Source of the DNA: Gyrodactylus bullatarudis
Lineage: Eukaryota; Platyhelminthes; Monogenea; Gyrodactylidea; Gyrodactylidae
Direction: 5' to 3'
Assembly (NCBI GenBank): GCA_012064415.1
Contig: SSNU01000031.1
Location: 62,001-126,000 of the forward strand
DNA: 64,000 bases
The notes beneath the pieces are model-generated. The model had not been told where the DNA came from. It did no database searches and saw nothing but the letters and a program-made list of their open reading frames with translations. This document shows positions 48,764 through 59,930 of this stretch, in pieces (the first letter of the stretch is position 1; each line of letters begins with the position of its first letter). A program made the translations under genes and the position numbers.

Positions 48764-49231
48764 TAGGGCCTCAAAAAAGTCTATTTTTACTCTAGACTAA
48801 AGACTGACTGAGTTGCAATAATCTGAAGAAAAAATCTGCCCATCTTATCCCAAGATAGCTGGTACTATTTCTGCACTAAATTTTTGTCCCGGTTCTTTTT
48901 TGTACTAGTATTTTTCTGAATTAAGTCTCAGAGTATAGCATTCTTCAACTAGTAAAAGACCAATAAAATTTTTTGATGAATGGGTAACTAGATTCCTGAG
49001 CTAGCAGTATTTCATCGTGTAAGCTGATAGCAAGTCAAAAATTATTCCATAGAATTGAACCATAAAGGTTAATTTTGTAAAATATGCGCTATATCAGTTG
49101 AATGGTGAAAAAAACAGTTGACAAAAAATCAGAAATTTTAATAACACAAGATTTGAATGCTTCAAAATTTTGCAAGAATTTACTCTGAAGTACTATTTTT
49201 TATATTATCTGGTACTATTTTTGAGGCCCTA
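48764..49231. mobile_element. hAT-type MITE with perfect 8-bp target duplication
   Basis: The terminal inverted repeat is TAGGGCCTCAAAAA(A/T)AGT, and the right end reads ACTATTTTTGAGGCCCTA. Identical ATGATCAT octamers flank it at 48756-48763 and 49232-49239, the hAT duplication. At 468 bp with no ORF it is non-autonomous. The perfect duplication and near-perfect termini suggest a fairly recent insertion. The left and right sub-ends also share GGTACTATTT-type motifs. Confidence 0.85.
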
Positions 49232-49574
49232 ATGATCATTAATCATAGATTCTATATTTTTTAATAAATACAGAATATAGTAAATATTAGAGCAGCTTCA
49301 AGGCTGAGAAAATTCGCCAAATTATAATGTTTGCTTGTTCAAGTAGGTCAGTTCTAGAGAAATTCTCAAATCTTAAAAATACACTTATTTGATACTTATT
49401 AAGTAGGCAATTTACAAAAATTTCAAGAAGCCAAAAATCATAAAAAAAAAGATTAAACGTCAGTCCTTTAGGATTTGAAGAAAATAGTTTATGTAAATAA
49501 ATATTAGATTAAGTAGATTTAATCGGAATATAACAAATCTTTTCAGATCATATGAAATTTCATAGATGTCTATA

Positions 49575-50275
49575 TTAAGTTGTGCGATAAGTAATGGGAC
49601 TGATTACAAAAACTGATTTTATTTAAAGAAAACTTGAGAAAGATCAATTGGATATCAGTGAAAATAGTTTCCTGATGAATAAAGACATGTCTCCTAAAGA
49701 ATTTTTAGTTTTATAATCCCATAAACATTGAATTCATCAAATTAAGATCCATTTTCTACCGCATCTTTTGATTTGGAATTTTTGACCTTAAGAAAAGGTT
49801 CTAGAGATTTGAATTGGGGATTATTGGCAAGATAAAGACTATTAGAGAAATGAGCTATGAAATCAAAATGCTTCTCCTGAGAAAAAGTTTTTATCTCTTT
49901 TCTTAAATGGGTATTCGTGTTGTCCTAAAGAGAAATGAGTCTACAGAATCTTGGATATTTTTATCCAAGACGAAATGAAACCTGAATACTCTAGAACCCT
50001 TAATTGAATCTTTAAAAAAGGATTTATGCATTCGAAAGTTCTCTGATGGCCCAGTTCCCAAGCAATACGCCTATCTGGCAATCTGCCGAAAACCATTCTA
50101 ATCATAATACTCAAAAATATTGATGTTTTTCAATTCTAGAAATATCGAATAAGTTCAAACAAATAGATTGATTAATTATTTTTCTAATGGTACCGAATTT
50201 GTTTGAATTCATATTAGTTTTGGAGGATAAAACTTTTGTTCAAGTTGAAGTCCCATTACTTATCGCACAACCTAA
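49575..50275. mobile_element. mariner-type remnant with irritans-like inverted termini
   Basis: The left end TTAAGTTGTGCGATAAGTAA plus TGGGACT is mirrored by a right end whose reverse complement is TTAGGTTGTGCGATAAGTAA plus TGGGACT, with one mismatch. TTAGGTTGxxCxAxAAGTAAT is characteristic of mariner elements of the irritans/Hsmar type. A TA precedes the left end. At 701 bp with no transposase frame recognised, it is internally deleted. The 82-codon frame at 50187-50435 runs through the right terminus and is not a gene. Confidence 0.75.
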
Positions 50276-51175
50276 TTCGTTTCACAATCAAATGGGTACG
50301 AGAGGGTTTAATACTTGGTTTTTACTAATTTTATGCAGTAAAAAATTACAAATTTTTCCTCTCTTGACTTTTGAAAACAATAGATTATTAAATTTAAACA
50401 AAAAAATAAATTTAGAAAGTATTAAGAAGGTTTAAAATTTGAAATTTTGTTCATCCCATATCTATCTATCTATCGACAATAGACACAAGATTTACAAAAT
50501 GTGGCTCATCATCTTTTGAGCTAATGATAATAAATTCATGATGTTATCTAATAACGATATCCATGAGACTAAAAGACGCTAATTCTATTTTCCTTCAGCA
50601 TGAATTATTTAGTGGAAAGCATTTAAAAACATTCCACCTGGTTCATTTGTACTGAGAATTTGACTTTTTTGTTCCATTGATTTTTCCCAATGAATGATGA
50701 GAATTCTCTAAAAGAAATTTCTGATCTAAATTTTAGCTGACTTTTATACAGTAGGCTAAACAATGGGATATAAACTCTGATTCAATTCATCATGATTTAT
50801 TTCTTCGCATCTCGATATACTAATAAAACATCAATGATTTTCGGTTAGTCTTAATTTACTCTTCAAGAGAGAAAGCAGCCATATTTTAAGACAATTTTTA
50901 CTCTTTCTAATCATTATTCTCTCCATATCGTAGAAACTAAAGCTAGTTGACATGATGAACAGGATTGACTATTTTCACAAAAAATCCAATAATCATCTTT
51001 CTAATGATGATCTGAAATATCACCATTCAATCTTTAAAGTATTTATTTATTATCAAACTTTAGTTCTCGAAAACGTCGATTATGAAGAATAAACAATTTA
51101 TTGGAAGCCTCAAATAGAATAGCGTTTAGAGAGGAAATTTTTTTTCTTTCTCTAATATTGATATGTACTTAATAC
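50276..51175. other. no recognised gene
   Basis: AT-rich. A short TCTATCTATCTATC microsatellite lies near 50460. Near 50943, AGCTAGTTGACATGATGA resembles the outer flank of the foldback family, but no element could be delimited. Confidence 0.4.
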
Positions 51176-51652
51176 TAGACTTGGACGAAATTTTGCAAAA
51201 TTACTTAAATCGCCCGTCGATATGAAAAAACTAATCTTCGAGTATTCAAATATAATTCCACCAAATTTCGCTTCAAAATACCTTTCCATGCTTCTGGAAA
51301 AAGATAAACAAAATTATGAATTTTTTTAAATTTAAAACGTTTTTTAACCTATCAAAATTGTAATATTCATGAAAAATAAGAGAAATTTCGTTTTGAGCTA
51401 TGGAAAAAAAAGAAAAAAAACAACTTTATGTAAAGAAATAATGCGAATTCACGTTAAAATTATAAATATAAAACAATAAAAAACGTTCTAAATTTGAAAA
51501 ATTTCACAGTTCTGTTCATCTCTTTCTAGAAGTATGGAAAGGTATTTTTGAAGCGAAATTTGGTGGGATTTTTATTTAAATACTTTAAGATTAGTTTTTT
51601 CATATCGATGGGTGATTTAAGTAATTTTGCAAAATTTTATGATTTGAATCTA
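51176..51652. repeat. foldback element with arms of about 120 bp
   Basis: The left arm, about 51183-51302, includes AAATTTTGCAAAATTACTTA, CGATATGAAAAAACTAATCT, CCACCAAATTTCGCTTCAAA and TACCTTTCCATGCTTCT. The right arm, about 51528-51641, is its reverse complement with a few substitutions. Both outer ends begin TAGAYT. The flanks do not show a matching 8-bp duplication, so the superfamily is unassigned. No coding capacity. Confidence 0.7.
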
Positions 51653-53761
51653 ATAGAAAATCTGTATTCATTGTTTTTAATCGATCAAACTCTCTCCCTT
51701 TCATTATAATGAAAAATATTGTCCAAAAACGTATACATTTATTGAATTTCATTGTTAGCAAATACATTATAACATTGATGTGTTTATTGAGGAGGAATAA
51801 TTTATCCTGTCATGGTATCTATCTGTATTTTTAGTATAAATGTACGAGATGCTAACTCAAATAATTGATGAGGAAAAAATATATCGACTAAATACTGTAT
51901 TCCTGATAGAGGTTTAGACTGTTACTTTTGACAAAGTCTTAAAGTTCTTTGGTTTCAGTCTCTTTTTTTGCTTTTTAAATAACAAATAGGACAAAATGTA
52001 TCTCAAGAAAAATTTCTACATTGACAACTTTCGAACTATCAACTTAGGGGGTTTCTTGAATTATATAGATTAACAATTCTAAAACTTTACTCTTGTTCCT
52101 TAACTGAGCCTGAATGTCTATGAAGACATTGAGCTACTTCTGATGTAAAATTTCTAAGATTTTCCCTAGTTTTTGAAAGTACTTTCTCTATTTTTGACCT
52201 ACATTTTTCGATTAGATTAGGGAATGCTTTCAAAATCCTTATTTATATCTCTGAATTTCTGCATGACTATTTTTTTATCAGTTATTTCAAATTTAAACTC
52301 AGCTTTGAAAATGAAAAAGAAGAATTGAGCAAGTTTCAGACATTATTTCAACGATTTTCTATCATCTTCTCGTTGAAGACTTTTGCCGAAATAGAAATAA
52401 AATAGCATAGCAAGAATAAATTAAGAGCAATTGGCCAGTAGATTTTCTCTTGAGAAAATTTTCCGACATTAATGCTGGGAAAAATGATAAATACTCTTTA
52501 GAGATTTTCTAATTTTAAAATTGTCAGGTTATATTTAGACTTATGAGTAGATCCTTCAACTAAAAATACAATATATTTTCCTATTTTGGGATCTTTTTTG
52601 ATTATCTGATTTCATAGCAGTTTTTTTAATTTTTTATTGATTTTCAAAGATGTCCATTCACATCAATATGTCTAATGAAAGTTGTTGACTTTCAATTTTG
52701 TAATCATTTTTATGATGATGAAAATCTCTGGACATTATTTGAAGGTTTTTTCGAGTCGTATTAATTTTCTTCATATTTTTGGCACTATTTTTTGACTTTT
52801 TGTTGGATATTAAAAAAAAATCCCATTTTATCAAACTCGATAAGAATCTGTAATTTTTTTGGGATCGAAGGGGTTAAGTGACCATAGTGACTGCAATTAA
52901 CGTTATTTTCAGAGAATAAATTTATTTCTTCAAAAATTGTTCATAATTCGAATCGAGAGATCCTTTTAAATACAGTTCAACTACTTGTATCAATTAATAT
53001 ATGCTCTGAATAATTTGTAAAAAATCTTTGATTTTCGTAGATAAAATCCTATTTAATGCAACTATTTATGAGATAATCACAGAAAAAGAGTATTTATATA
53101 CAAATATTAGATATCCTACTCATTCCTTTGCATTATGTAATGAAATAAACTTGAGATTTTTACAAAAGATATCTTGTTTCCTAAAACAAATATGTTATTA
53201 TTAAGATATGTAATGCATATATATTACTTTGGTGACCATATAAGATTATTTAATGTATAATATAATCAATAATAATGCTTTTATTCGATGAATGAAAACG
53301 AGAAAGTTTACATCTCTGATTTTTGTCAAAGTCATGCCTGAGATCTACATGCTTAATTCGTTTGCAACAATTTAACAATTATAGTTTTTTCCTTTAGGTT
53401 TAGGTTCGAGAAAAACCTAACCGAAACGAACCTTCTCTTTTCATATCACAGTTATGCAAAAAAATCAAGATTTGATAAAATTTTGAGGGTAGGCTAAACT
53501 AGGTCTGTAAGTGATAAAACTTATTATATAAATCCCATAACACAAAGTTTATCGAGTTATTAGAGATTTTCTAAGTTGTGACAATTAGCCTCTTTTGACT
53601 GAATTTCAATAATCATTATAAAACTATCCAAAATGTATATATCTTGTATTAAAATTTTTCCACTATTTTTCCGTAAATTTCATTTGCTCATAGAAATTCA
53701 GTCCAAGGGCAGTTGACTGCACCTGAAAAAGTCGACCAAAATTTTCTGACTATTACTACTC
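51653..53761. other. no recognised gene or element
   Basis: AT-rich sequence without a supported exon, inverted repeat or family copy that I can delimit. Confidence 0.4.
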
Positions 53762-53843
53762 TTAACCCTAGAACTGAATTTGCTTTTCACCCGATTTGTA
53801 TTGAAACCCCCATAATAAAAAAAAATTTCCGTTCTAGGGTTAA
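53762..53843. mobile_element. miniature piggyBac-like MITE, copy B
   Basis: TTAA at 53762-53765 and 53840-53843 encloses CCCTAGAACTGAATTTGC ... TTTCCGTTCTAGGG, so the termini CCCTAGAAC and GTTCTAGGG are perfect inverted repeats of 9 bp. The core GATTTGTATTGAAACCCCCA and following TAATAAAAA match copy A at 41116 except for one or two bases. The 84-codon frame at 53713-53967 merely crosses it. Confidence 0.8.
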
Positions 53844-54231
53844 GCAACAAACAATAAGCAGAACTATGGAGAAAAAACTGAAAAATTTTCCTTTGGAATT
53901 TATCATTTACAGACCTAGTTTAGCCTGCACCCAAAAGTTAAAAACAAATCTTAATATTTTTGCATGACCGTTTATGTTACAGTGAAATTGACTAATTTCA
54001 CACATGATGACTCGAGATAAATGAAATATTTCATGGAGGTTTAGTTTTATACCTCTCTGCCCCAAATCAATAGCCAATGAATGTTCAGTATCCAAGGACC
54101 AATCAGAATTGAGCAGATTTTTTCTATTCCCAATATTTCACAACTTTCCATAAAGTGTTTGTTTCAAAATTAAATATTACATGTTATCCCTCATGGGATA
54201 GAGAATTTTTTGCTCTTTCAAATGTAAAGAA

Positions 54232-55626
54232 GTTACAGCTTTGACCGATGAAATTTCAAAATCATTACCCCACCCATTCCATGATAAAACTCAACATGGT
54301 TTTTTAAATGGTAAAAATACATCTAGTAATATGCTCGAGTTTATGAAATATTCCCTTTCATTCAAGAAAAAAATTGATAAATTTTTAATTATCCATTATT
54401 TGGATATATCAAAAGCCTTTGATAAACTCAAATTCACTTTCATTAAAAAAAAGCTCATTGAGCTTAATATCAACCCATATATTATTAATCTAACCATTTT
54501 TTTCTTATCAAATCGGAAACAGTTTGTTTCTTTTAACTCCACCACAAGTAAACTAGAATCAGTAAACTCGGGTGTACCCCAAGGTTCAACTATTGGCCCT
54601 CTTCTCTTTAATATTTGCTTCGCTGATATTCAGCTCCCGGAGAACATAGAGGGTGTTCTCCTTAAATTTGCTGACGATCTAAAGTTCGTCTTCAAGGTGA
54701 ATAATTCCCTTGATATTTTAAAAATAAATCATAACTTCTGTCTTCTGAAAGGTTCCCTTGAGACCATGGGGCTCTATATTAATAGAGATAAATGCAAAAT
54801 TATGCTCCCATGCGGTCTCCCTGCAACCCTCTTGGAATCGCTTCTACTTCCTGGAGAAATTGTCTCCTTTACTTCAGATCTAGGTTTCAGTATTTCTGAT
54901 GGACTTAAAATTGACCCACTCTCTAATTTACCTAAGATTAATACCATAATTTTTTCAATTTTAAAATTCTCCAAGTCAATTAATTTAAGACTTAAAGCTT
55001 ATAAAGCCTTTGTTTTGAATAATCTTGATTACATCTCTCCACTTATTCCCTCTTTATCCATAGAAAAATCTTTGGAGATCGAGCATGTCCAATCCAGGTT
55101 TTTGTATTTTCTTTATCCAGATTTAGACTCGTATAATGCACGAATTTTGATATCTGGACTTAACCCTCTATGGGTTAGAAGATACGCAATAATTACAAAA
55201 ACTTTTGTAAAATCAGCCAAAATTTTTGAAAATTCATATAATCTTAGATCTTCCTCCTTCTCCAATCATTATTTGTTATCTACATATAACATGATTGAAA
55301 ACAAATTTAAAATATCAGAATGCAATGATTTGACCAATATTAAGGCAATCATGTTGCATATTAGATCTAAATTAGATTATACAAAAAGTCTACTTTATCT
55401 TCAATAATTCCAGAATGATTTAGTGAAATTTCTAGAAGGGCTTATTTAGTCATTATGCTATTTTTTATATTTCTTTTATGAAACCTTTTTTCTGAAATTG
55501 AATTTATTTATTGCCAACTTATCCAGATAACATTGAATTTATTTTGTATATCCCTGTACAGAACCTATCTATTTTTATTTATTTTGTATATAATAATTTT
55601 TAAATAAATATTGTCTAACAAAAAAA
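54232..55626 (+). mobile_element. 5'-truncated non-LTR (LINE) retrotransposon
   Basis: An open reverse-transcriptase frame is followed by about 215 bp of 3' UTR ending in a short A run near 55619-55626. The endonuclease region expected upstream of the reverse transcriptase is absent, the usual result of 5' truncation during target-primed reverse transcription. The exact 5' junction was not determined. Confidence 0.8.
54241..55407 (+). CDS. reverse transcriptase of a non-LTR retrotransposon (N-terminally truncated, 388 codons)
   Basis: Uninterrupted frame. In order: TQHGFLNGKNTSSNMLEF (the HGF region), IIHYLDISKAFDKLKF (motif A with catalytic Asp), NSGVPQGSTIGPLLFNICFA (motif B) and LKFADDLKFVFKV (the FADD catalytic box). 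Then comes the thumb region, with NLRLKAYKAFVLNNLDYISP and ending IRSKLDYTKSLLYLQ. This is the Jockey/CR1-like arrangement of non-LTR reverse transcriptases that lack an RNase H domain. The nominal first codon is TTG, and a TAA lies only a few codons upstream, so the true start is lost. The absence of internal stops suggests recent insertion. Confidence 0.9.
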   Translation: MTDEISKSLPHPFHDKTQHGFLNGKNTSSNMLEFMKYSLSFKKKIDKFLIIHYLDISKAFDKLKFTFIKKKLIELNINPYIINLTIFFLSNRKQFVSFNSTTSKLESVNSGVPQGSTIGPLLFNICFADIQLPENIEGVLLKFADDLKFVFKVNNSLDILKINHNFCLLKGSLETMGLYINRDKCKIMLPCGLPATLLESLLLPGEIVSFTSDLGFSISDGLKIDPLSNLPKINTIIFSILKFSKSINLRLKAYKAFVLNNLDYISPLIPSLSIEKSLEIEHVQSRFLYFLYPDLDSYNARILISGLNPLWVRRYAIITKTFVKSAKIFENSYNLRSSSFSNHYLLSTYNMIENKFKISECNDLTNIKAIMLHIRSKLDYTKSLLYLQ

Positions 55627-55636
55627 TGAACTAATT

Positions 55637-56626
55637 ATCATTGCTGTGTCTTTAGTAATAGCTGAGATAAAATAACTCTGTTATCTTAGGGTGTACAAAA
55701 AAAAGAATAGCACCATTCTATAGACAATTGAATATCCCATGTTATCCCTGAATATTTTTGAGAAACTGTAAAAGGTGTAAGATTCATTGTAAATATAAAT
55801 CGGCTAATAAAACTTTTAACTAGGAAATTGTTGATGATAAAAAATATGAACAAAAATTTCACAAAAAGCTAAAACAAGATAGAGAGAAAACCCACTCCCC
55901 CCATCATAAGATAGAAATTTTAAATGTGTGAATAGCATTCCAGTAGTCAATCCCCTTTCACCAAAAAGTCTATACAATACAGATGTTGTTTGATGAACTT
56001 TTCTAAGAGTGCGAACTGTTCGCCACCCTATTGTTTCATCAATGTTAAATTCACTCAGAAGTTTAATGGTGATAAAAAACAAGGAAAAATTATTTAAAAA
56101 TAAGGAATTTCTTAAAGATTTTCTTATTTTAGAGAAGAGAAATGGTATGGAGAAGGAATTGACAAACATCTCAATCTATAATGACTTTGAAAAACGTAAA
56201 AATAATAACTATGATTTTGAATAAATAATATGGAGAATAAATTCTTGAAAAAAGAGTCGAAAACCATATGTAGAACAAATTGAAAAAGAGATGGAAAGGA
56301 TTGACAAATACCTATGAATCATATGTATTACATAAAGAAAATTATTGTTTGGTGTATAGGGTGGCGAACAGTTCGCACTCTTAGAAAAGTTCATCAAACA
56401 ACATCTGTATTGTATAGACTTTTTGGTGAAAGGGGATTGACTACTGGAATGCTATTCACACATTTAAAATTTCTATCTTATGATGGGGGGAGTGGGTTTT
56501 CTCTCTATCTTTCAGGGATAACATGGGATATTCAATTGTCTATAGAATGGTGCTATTCTTTTTTTTGTACACCCTAAGATAACAGAGTTATTTTATCTCA
56601 GCTATTACTAAAGACACAGCAATGAT
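55637..56626. repeat. about 1-kb foldback element with a 125-nt asymmetric insertion
   Basis: Arm 1 (55637-56031) and arm 2 (56356-56626) are near-identical reverse complements. Both start ATCATTGCTGTGTCTTTAGT at their outer ends and finish GAACTGTTCGCCACCCTAT at the inner ends, around a spacer of about 324 bp. Arm 1 has about 125 extra nt (55751-55875) relative to arm 2, right after CATGTTATCCCTGA. Both arms can be read as GWRTVRTLRKVHQTTSVLYR and onward, so the same frame appears on opposite strands. This is a consequence of the inverted repeat and not evidence for two genes. The high arm identity implies recent origin or ongoing conversion. Confidence 0.8.
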
Positions 56627-59354
56627 GTATTCTTCAAGTCTACTATTAATTTAAATCTAGTAATTTAATTACAGCACTCTTAAAGCCACTAATTTAAACT
56701 TGAGATATACATAATTTTTCTCAATTATTCAAGTGCTATTAGAACAGTCTGGGTTTCGAAAAAAATACACAGTTCCCATCCTCTCTCCAACTTGACGTTA
56801 TAAGAATGAACACCTTTTATGAAATTGAAATTAAGTTATTTCGAATTAATTCTATTGGTTCATTCACATGATCAATAAGGATTTATTGTTCTAAAATATT
56901 TTCTACTTATTCTCTTTCCCTTTTTATTTAAAAATAGTAGTAGTATTCTAACTATTTTAGATAAAAACAGTAATCATTTTTCTAGTTCTGTAATCTATTT
57001 TTAAAAAAATATAGCACTCTTTCATTTGTTTTTGTTTCATTCCCTTGCAGATGTATTAAAAAAAAGAAGAAAATAATTATTTTTACACAAAAGACCAGAG
57101 ATAATTATGAGCATTAATTTTGCTTTTGGGGGAAAGAATTTTTCCAAAAATGATTCAAAATATTCTCAAACTCTAACAACTATGAGGAGATACAAAAAGG
57201 TTTGCTTCTAGAGTCTTTTTCTTGACTACAGCATATTAAGTAATCTGCTATTGAGCATTAATAGAAACTACATTTTCTTGAGATTTATCTATGATAAAAA
57301 ATCTTAGTAAGGTGAAAAATATACTTCAAGAATTCTTATTAAGCAGATCTGAAAATTATTATACAGTCAATTTTATAACTAACGCAAAATAAATCTCACA
57401 GAGATATCTGAATTCTGATAAAATAACCAAGATTATAATAATAATTTTTTCATCTACTTGTAAGTAGACGAGAAATTAAAAGTAAAATTTCTATTAGAAT
57501 TCAATTTAGAATCGTTTTATATTAAATGTGAGTCTTTTCCCGATTGATTTCTCCTCGTTCCTATTGGGTTAAATAGTTAGAACTGGAATTTTCATAATTC
57601 CAGAATTTTAATGTTCGCCTAAATATGCTTGAGGACTTTTTCAGCTTTACGCCACATTTAAAATTTATTTTTTGAAATCACCCTTTTCTCCATTTCCTGA
57701 AAAAAGGAACATTCATCTCAATTTATCCTTCATTCGAACTGCTGATAATATAGAGCCTAATTATAATTACATTAGCTCAAACCATGCATAACCTAATCAT
57801 GAAATAATCACGAAGAAAATAATTAAGGCCAACAAATCTCGAGGGATTTTGGTATTAAACTCTGATACTCAAAAAAAGTATTTTCATAATATGCTCGATA
57901 ATGTGTTAACATGATTTGAAAATTACTTTGCTTCTATTCATTGTTTCTATAATAATATTAATTAAAAGTTGGGGCTTTGATAAAGCTGCACTGAACCGAT
58001 TAAATTGCTTCGTGAGTACAGATGAATACTAGGCTAAAAAACCACTAATTCGGTTTTATATTTTTATATCAGAAATTCATCTTTAAGCGATATAAGGACT
58101 TTTGTGTAAAAATTATTTCGGTAATACAATATATATTAGATTGATCTGTCAGAAAAATACTCAAGAGAAAGTTCAGTTTTCATACCATTGGAGTAGTGCT
58201 GACAAAGAATGTGCCCTTGATTACTTACCATTTAATAAAAGAAAATTCAATTTTTCGAACCATTTAAAATTCTATTAAAAATAACACGGGTAAAGGTAGG
58301 GTTTAGATTTGTAAGCTAAAATATTCTGCAAAATCTGAAATTTCGAGATTTTGAAAAAAACCTCTTAAACTTTTGCTATTTAATGAAAGAAATAAAATCA
58401 TTTCAATAAAAATTTATGCCATCTGAAAGTAGGTTAAATTCTCAACGTAATGGTTTTATTTTTATTCATCCTAAAAGAATTTTAGACTGTAAAATGCAGC
58501 CACTTAAAACGAAAAAATAATCCAAATATTATTTTTAGTTTAACATTTAAAAAATTTTATCATTTAACATTCTTAGCTGAGAAATTTTTTGAATTATTGA
58601 GTCAATTCTCTTGAATCAAATAAAAAAGTTATTATTCAATTTTTTAATTTTCACTCAAAGAGAAAATATATTTTTTCTGAATAATGGAAAAATATACATA
58701 ATTAATGATAAACAGAGGAGAAAATGTCGGAATTGTTGTATTCTCAATTACAATTATAATCACATATTTGATGAGAAAAATAATGTTTTGATACAAATCT
58801 GTACACAGTCTAGACATGATATTCTAAAATACAGTATTGAGTAGACGCTAAATTATATTGTTAAATTGATAATGTAATAGATTTTATACTGTATTTATTT
58901 AATTTAAGTTTTTAAATTAAAAAATGGTTATTTTTTAAAAATTGAATACTCTGGTTATTTATTAGAACCATCTGAATATGCCCTCGAACCCATTATAGAC
59001 CCAGAGTGAATATTCCTAAATTTCTTGTTAATTTTCAAAATTAAGTTTCAAATGAAAAATATTATTGGACTCATAAAAATTTTCACAAATATAAACTTAT
59101 TTGTGTCTTTCTATTAACTGATCTGGGACATGTATGACAAATCTTATTTATCGGTTTCGTTGTTCAACGCTGTCAATCTTCTATTGGTCAGCCTTTTTCA
59201 TCAATTAAGTACATAACACTTTCAAGAATTTCTTTTTGTTCAAAGGCTCAGGCCATTTAAGGCAGAAGAACTAGAATGTTCTAGGATACAGTTAAGGGCC
59301 ATCTGTAGTAGATCTTCTATACGAAGAAATAATTTAATTAAGATTCAAAATCGA
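56627..59354. other. no recognised gene or element
   Basis: AT-rich. The 77-codon frame at 58611 (plus) contains CRNCC but does not form a recognisable zinc finger and has no splice-compatible context. Confidence 0.4.
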
Positions 59355-59930
59355 TCAGGTTGTTTCAAAAGTATTAAGCAAAATTTTGTAAAAATTAAAA
59401 TGAACTTTGGTGGCAAATTTCGTTATGAAATATATACAGAATATCATTAAGTTACACATTAAAATATTCATGATTTTTTTCTATACATTTCCGTCTCCTT
59501 TCTGGTAGACTATCCATACACCGTTGCCAAAAGTTGAGGGTTTTTTTTTTAGTGAGTCCAAAACATCTGGTCTTTAATTGAAGATATTGCACTTCAGATG
59601 ATGCTGAAGCAATCTGAAAAAGTGATAATCTGTTGGAGCAAGATCTGTACAGTAGGGAAAATGGTTAAGATCGCCGACGTTGCTCTCAATGAAAAAATCT
59701 TTCACTAATCTTTAGACATGAGGCTGGAATTGTCCTGTAAGAATGTATCCCTAGCAAACTGAGTATTTTTTACAGCTCTGATCCTTCTGGTATATTCATT
59801 TTTATCTGTCATTACGATATGTGATAGGAAATCATTCTTTGTGAGCCGATGGATAAGCCTCTGATAAGTTTCGGCCCTGAATAAATTATCGCTCCGATAT
59901 CAATGTCTAATAATTCCATTTAAAATTTTG
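59355..59930 (-). pseudogene. decayed mariner transposase with its right terminus
   Basis: Read on the minus strand, the segment encodes in broken frames RAETYQRLIHRL, TFLQDNSSLMSK, then HFPYCTDLAPTDYHFFRLLQ followed by HHLKCN. These correspond to the mariner block LLHDNARPH ... SPDLAPSDYHLFRSLQ, which carries the second and third catalytic Asp of the D,D(34)D triad. Past the C-terminus, CAGGTTGTTTCAAAAGTATT on the plus strand near 59356 is a mariner-type terminal repeat. Frameshifts, and loss of the N-terminal half with the other terminus, show it is inactive. Confidence 0.8.

Noticed and set aside
50187..50435. 82-codon plus-strand ORF
   Set aside because: It runs through the right terminal repeat of a mariner-type remnant and has no domain.
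52740..52880. GGGGTTAA near 52873, considered as another piggyBac-type end
   Set aside because: No matching inverted terminus at a TTAA was found within a plausible distance.
55816..56577. Two ORFs on opposite strands encoding the same GWRTVRTLRKVHQTT stretch
   Set aside because: They are the two arms of one inverted repeat, not a gene pair. No start context or family domain supports translation.
58611..58844. ORF with CRNCC, considered as the missing zinc-finger exon of the active-zone gene
   Set aside because: It lacks the paired CxxC spacing of a RIM/Piccolo finger and no acceptor/donor pair fits phase 2.
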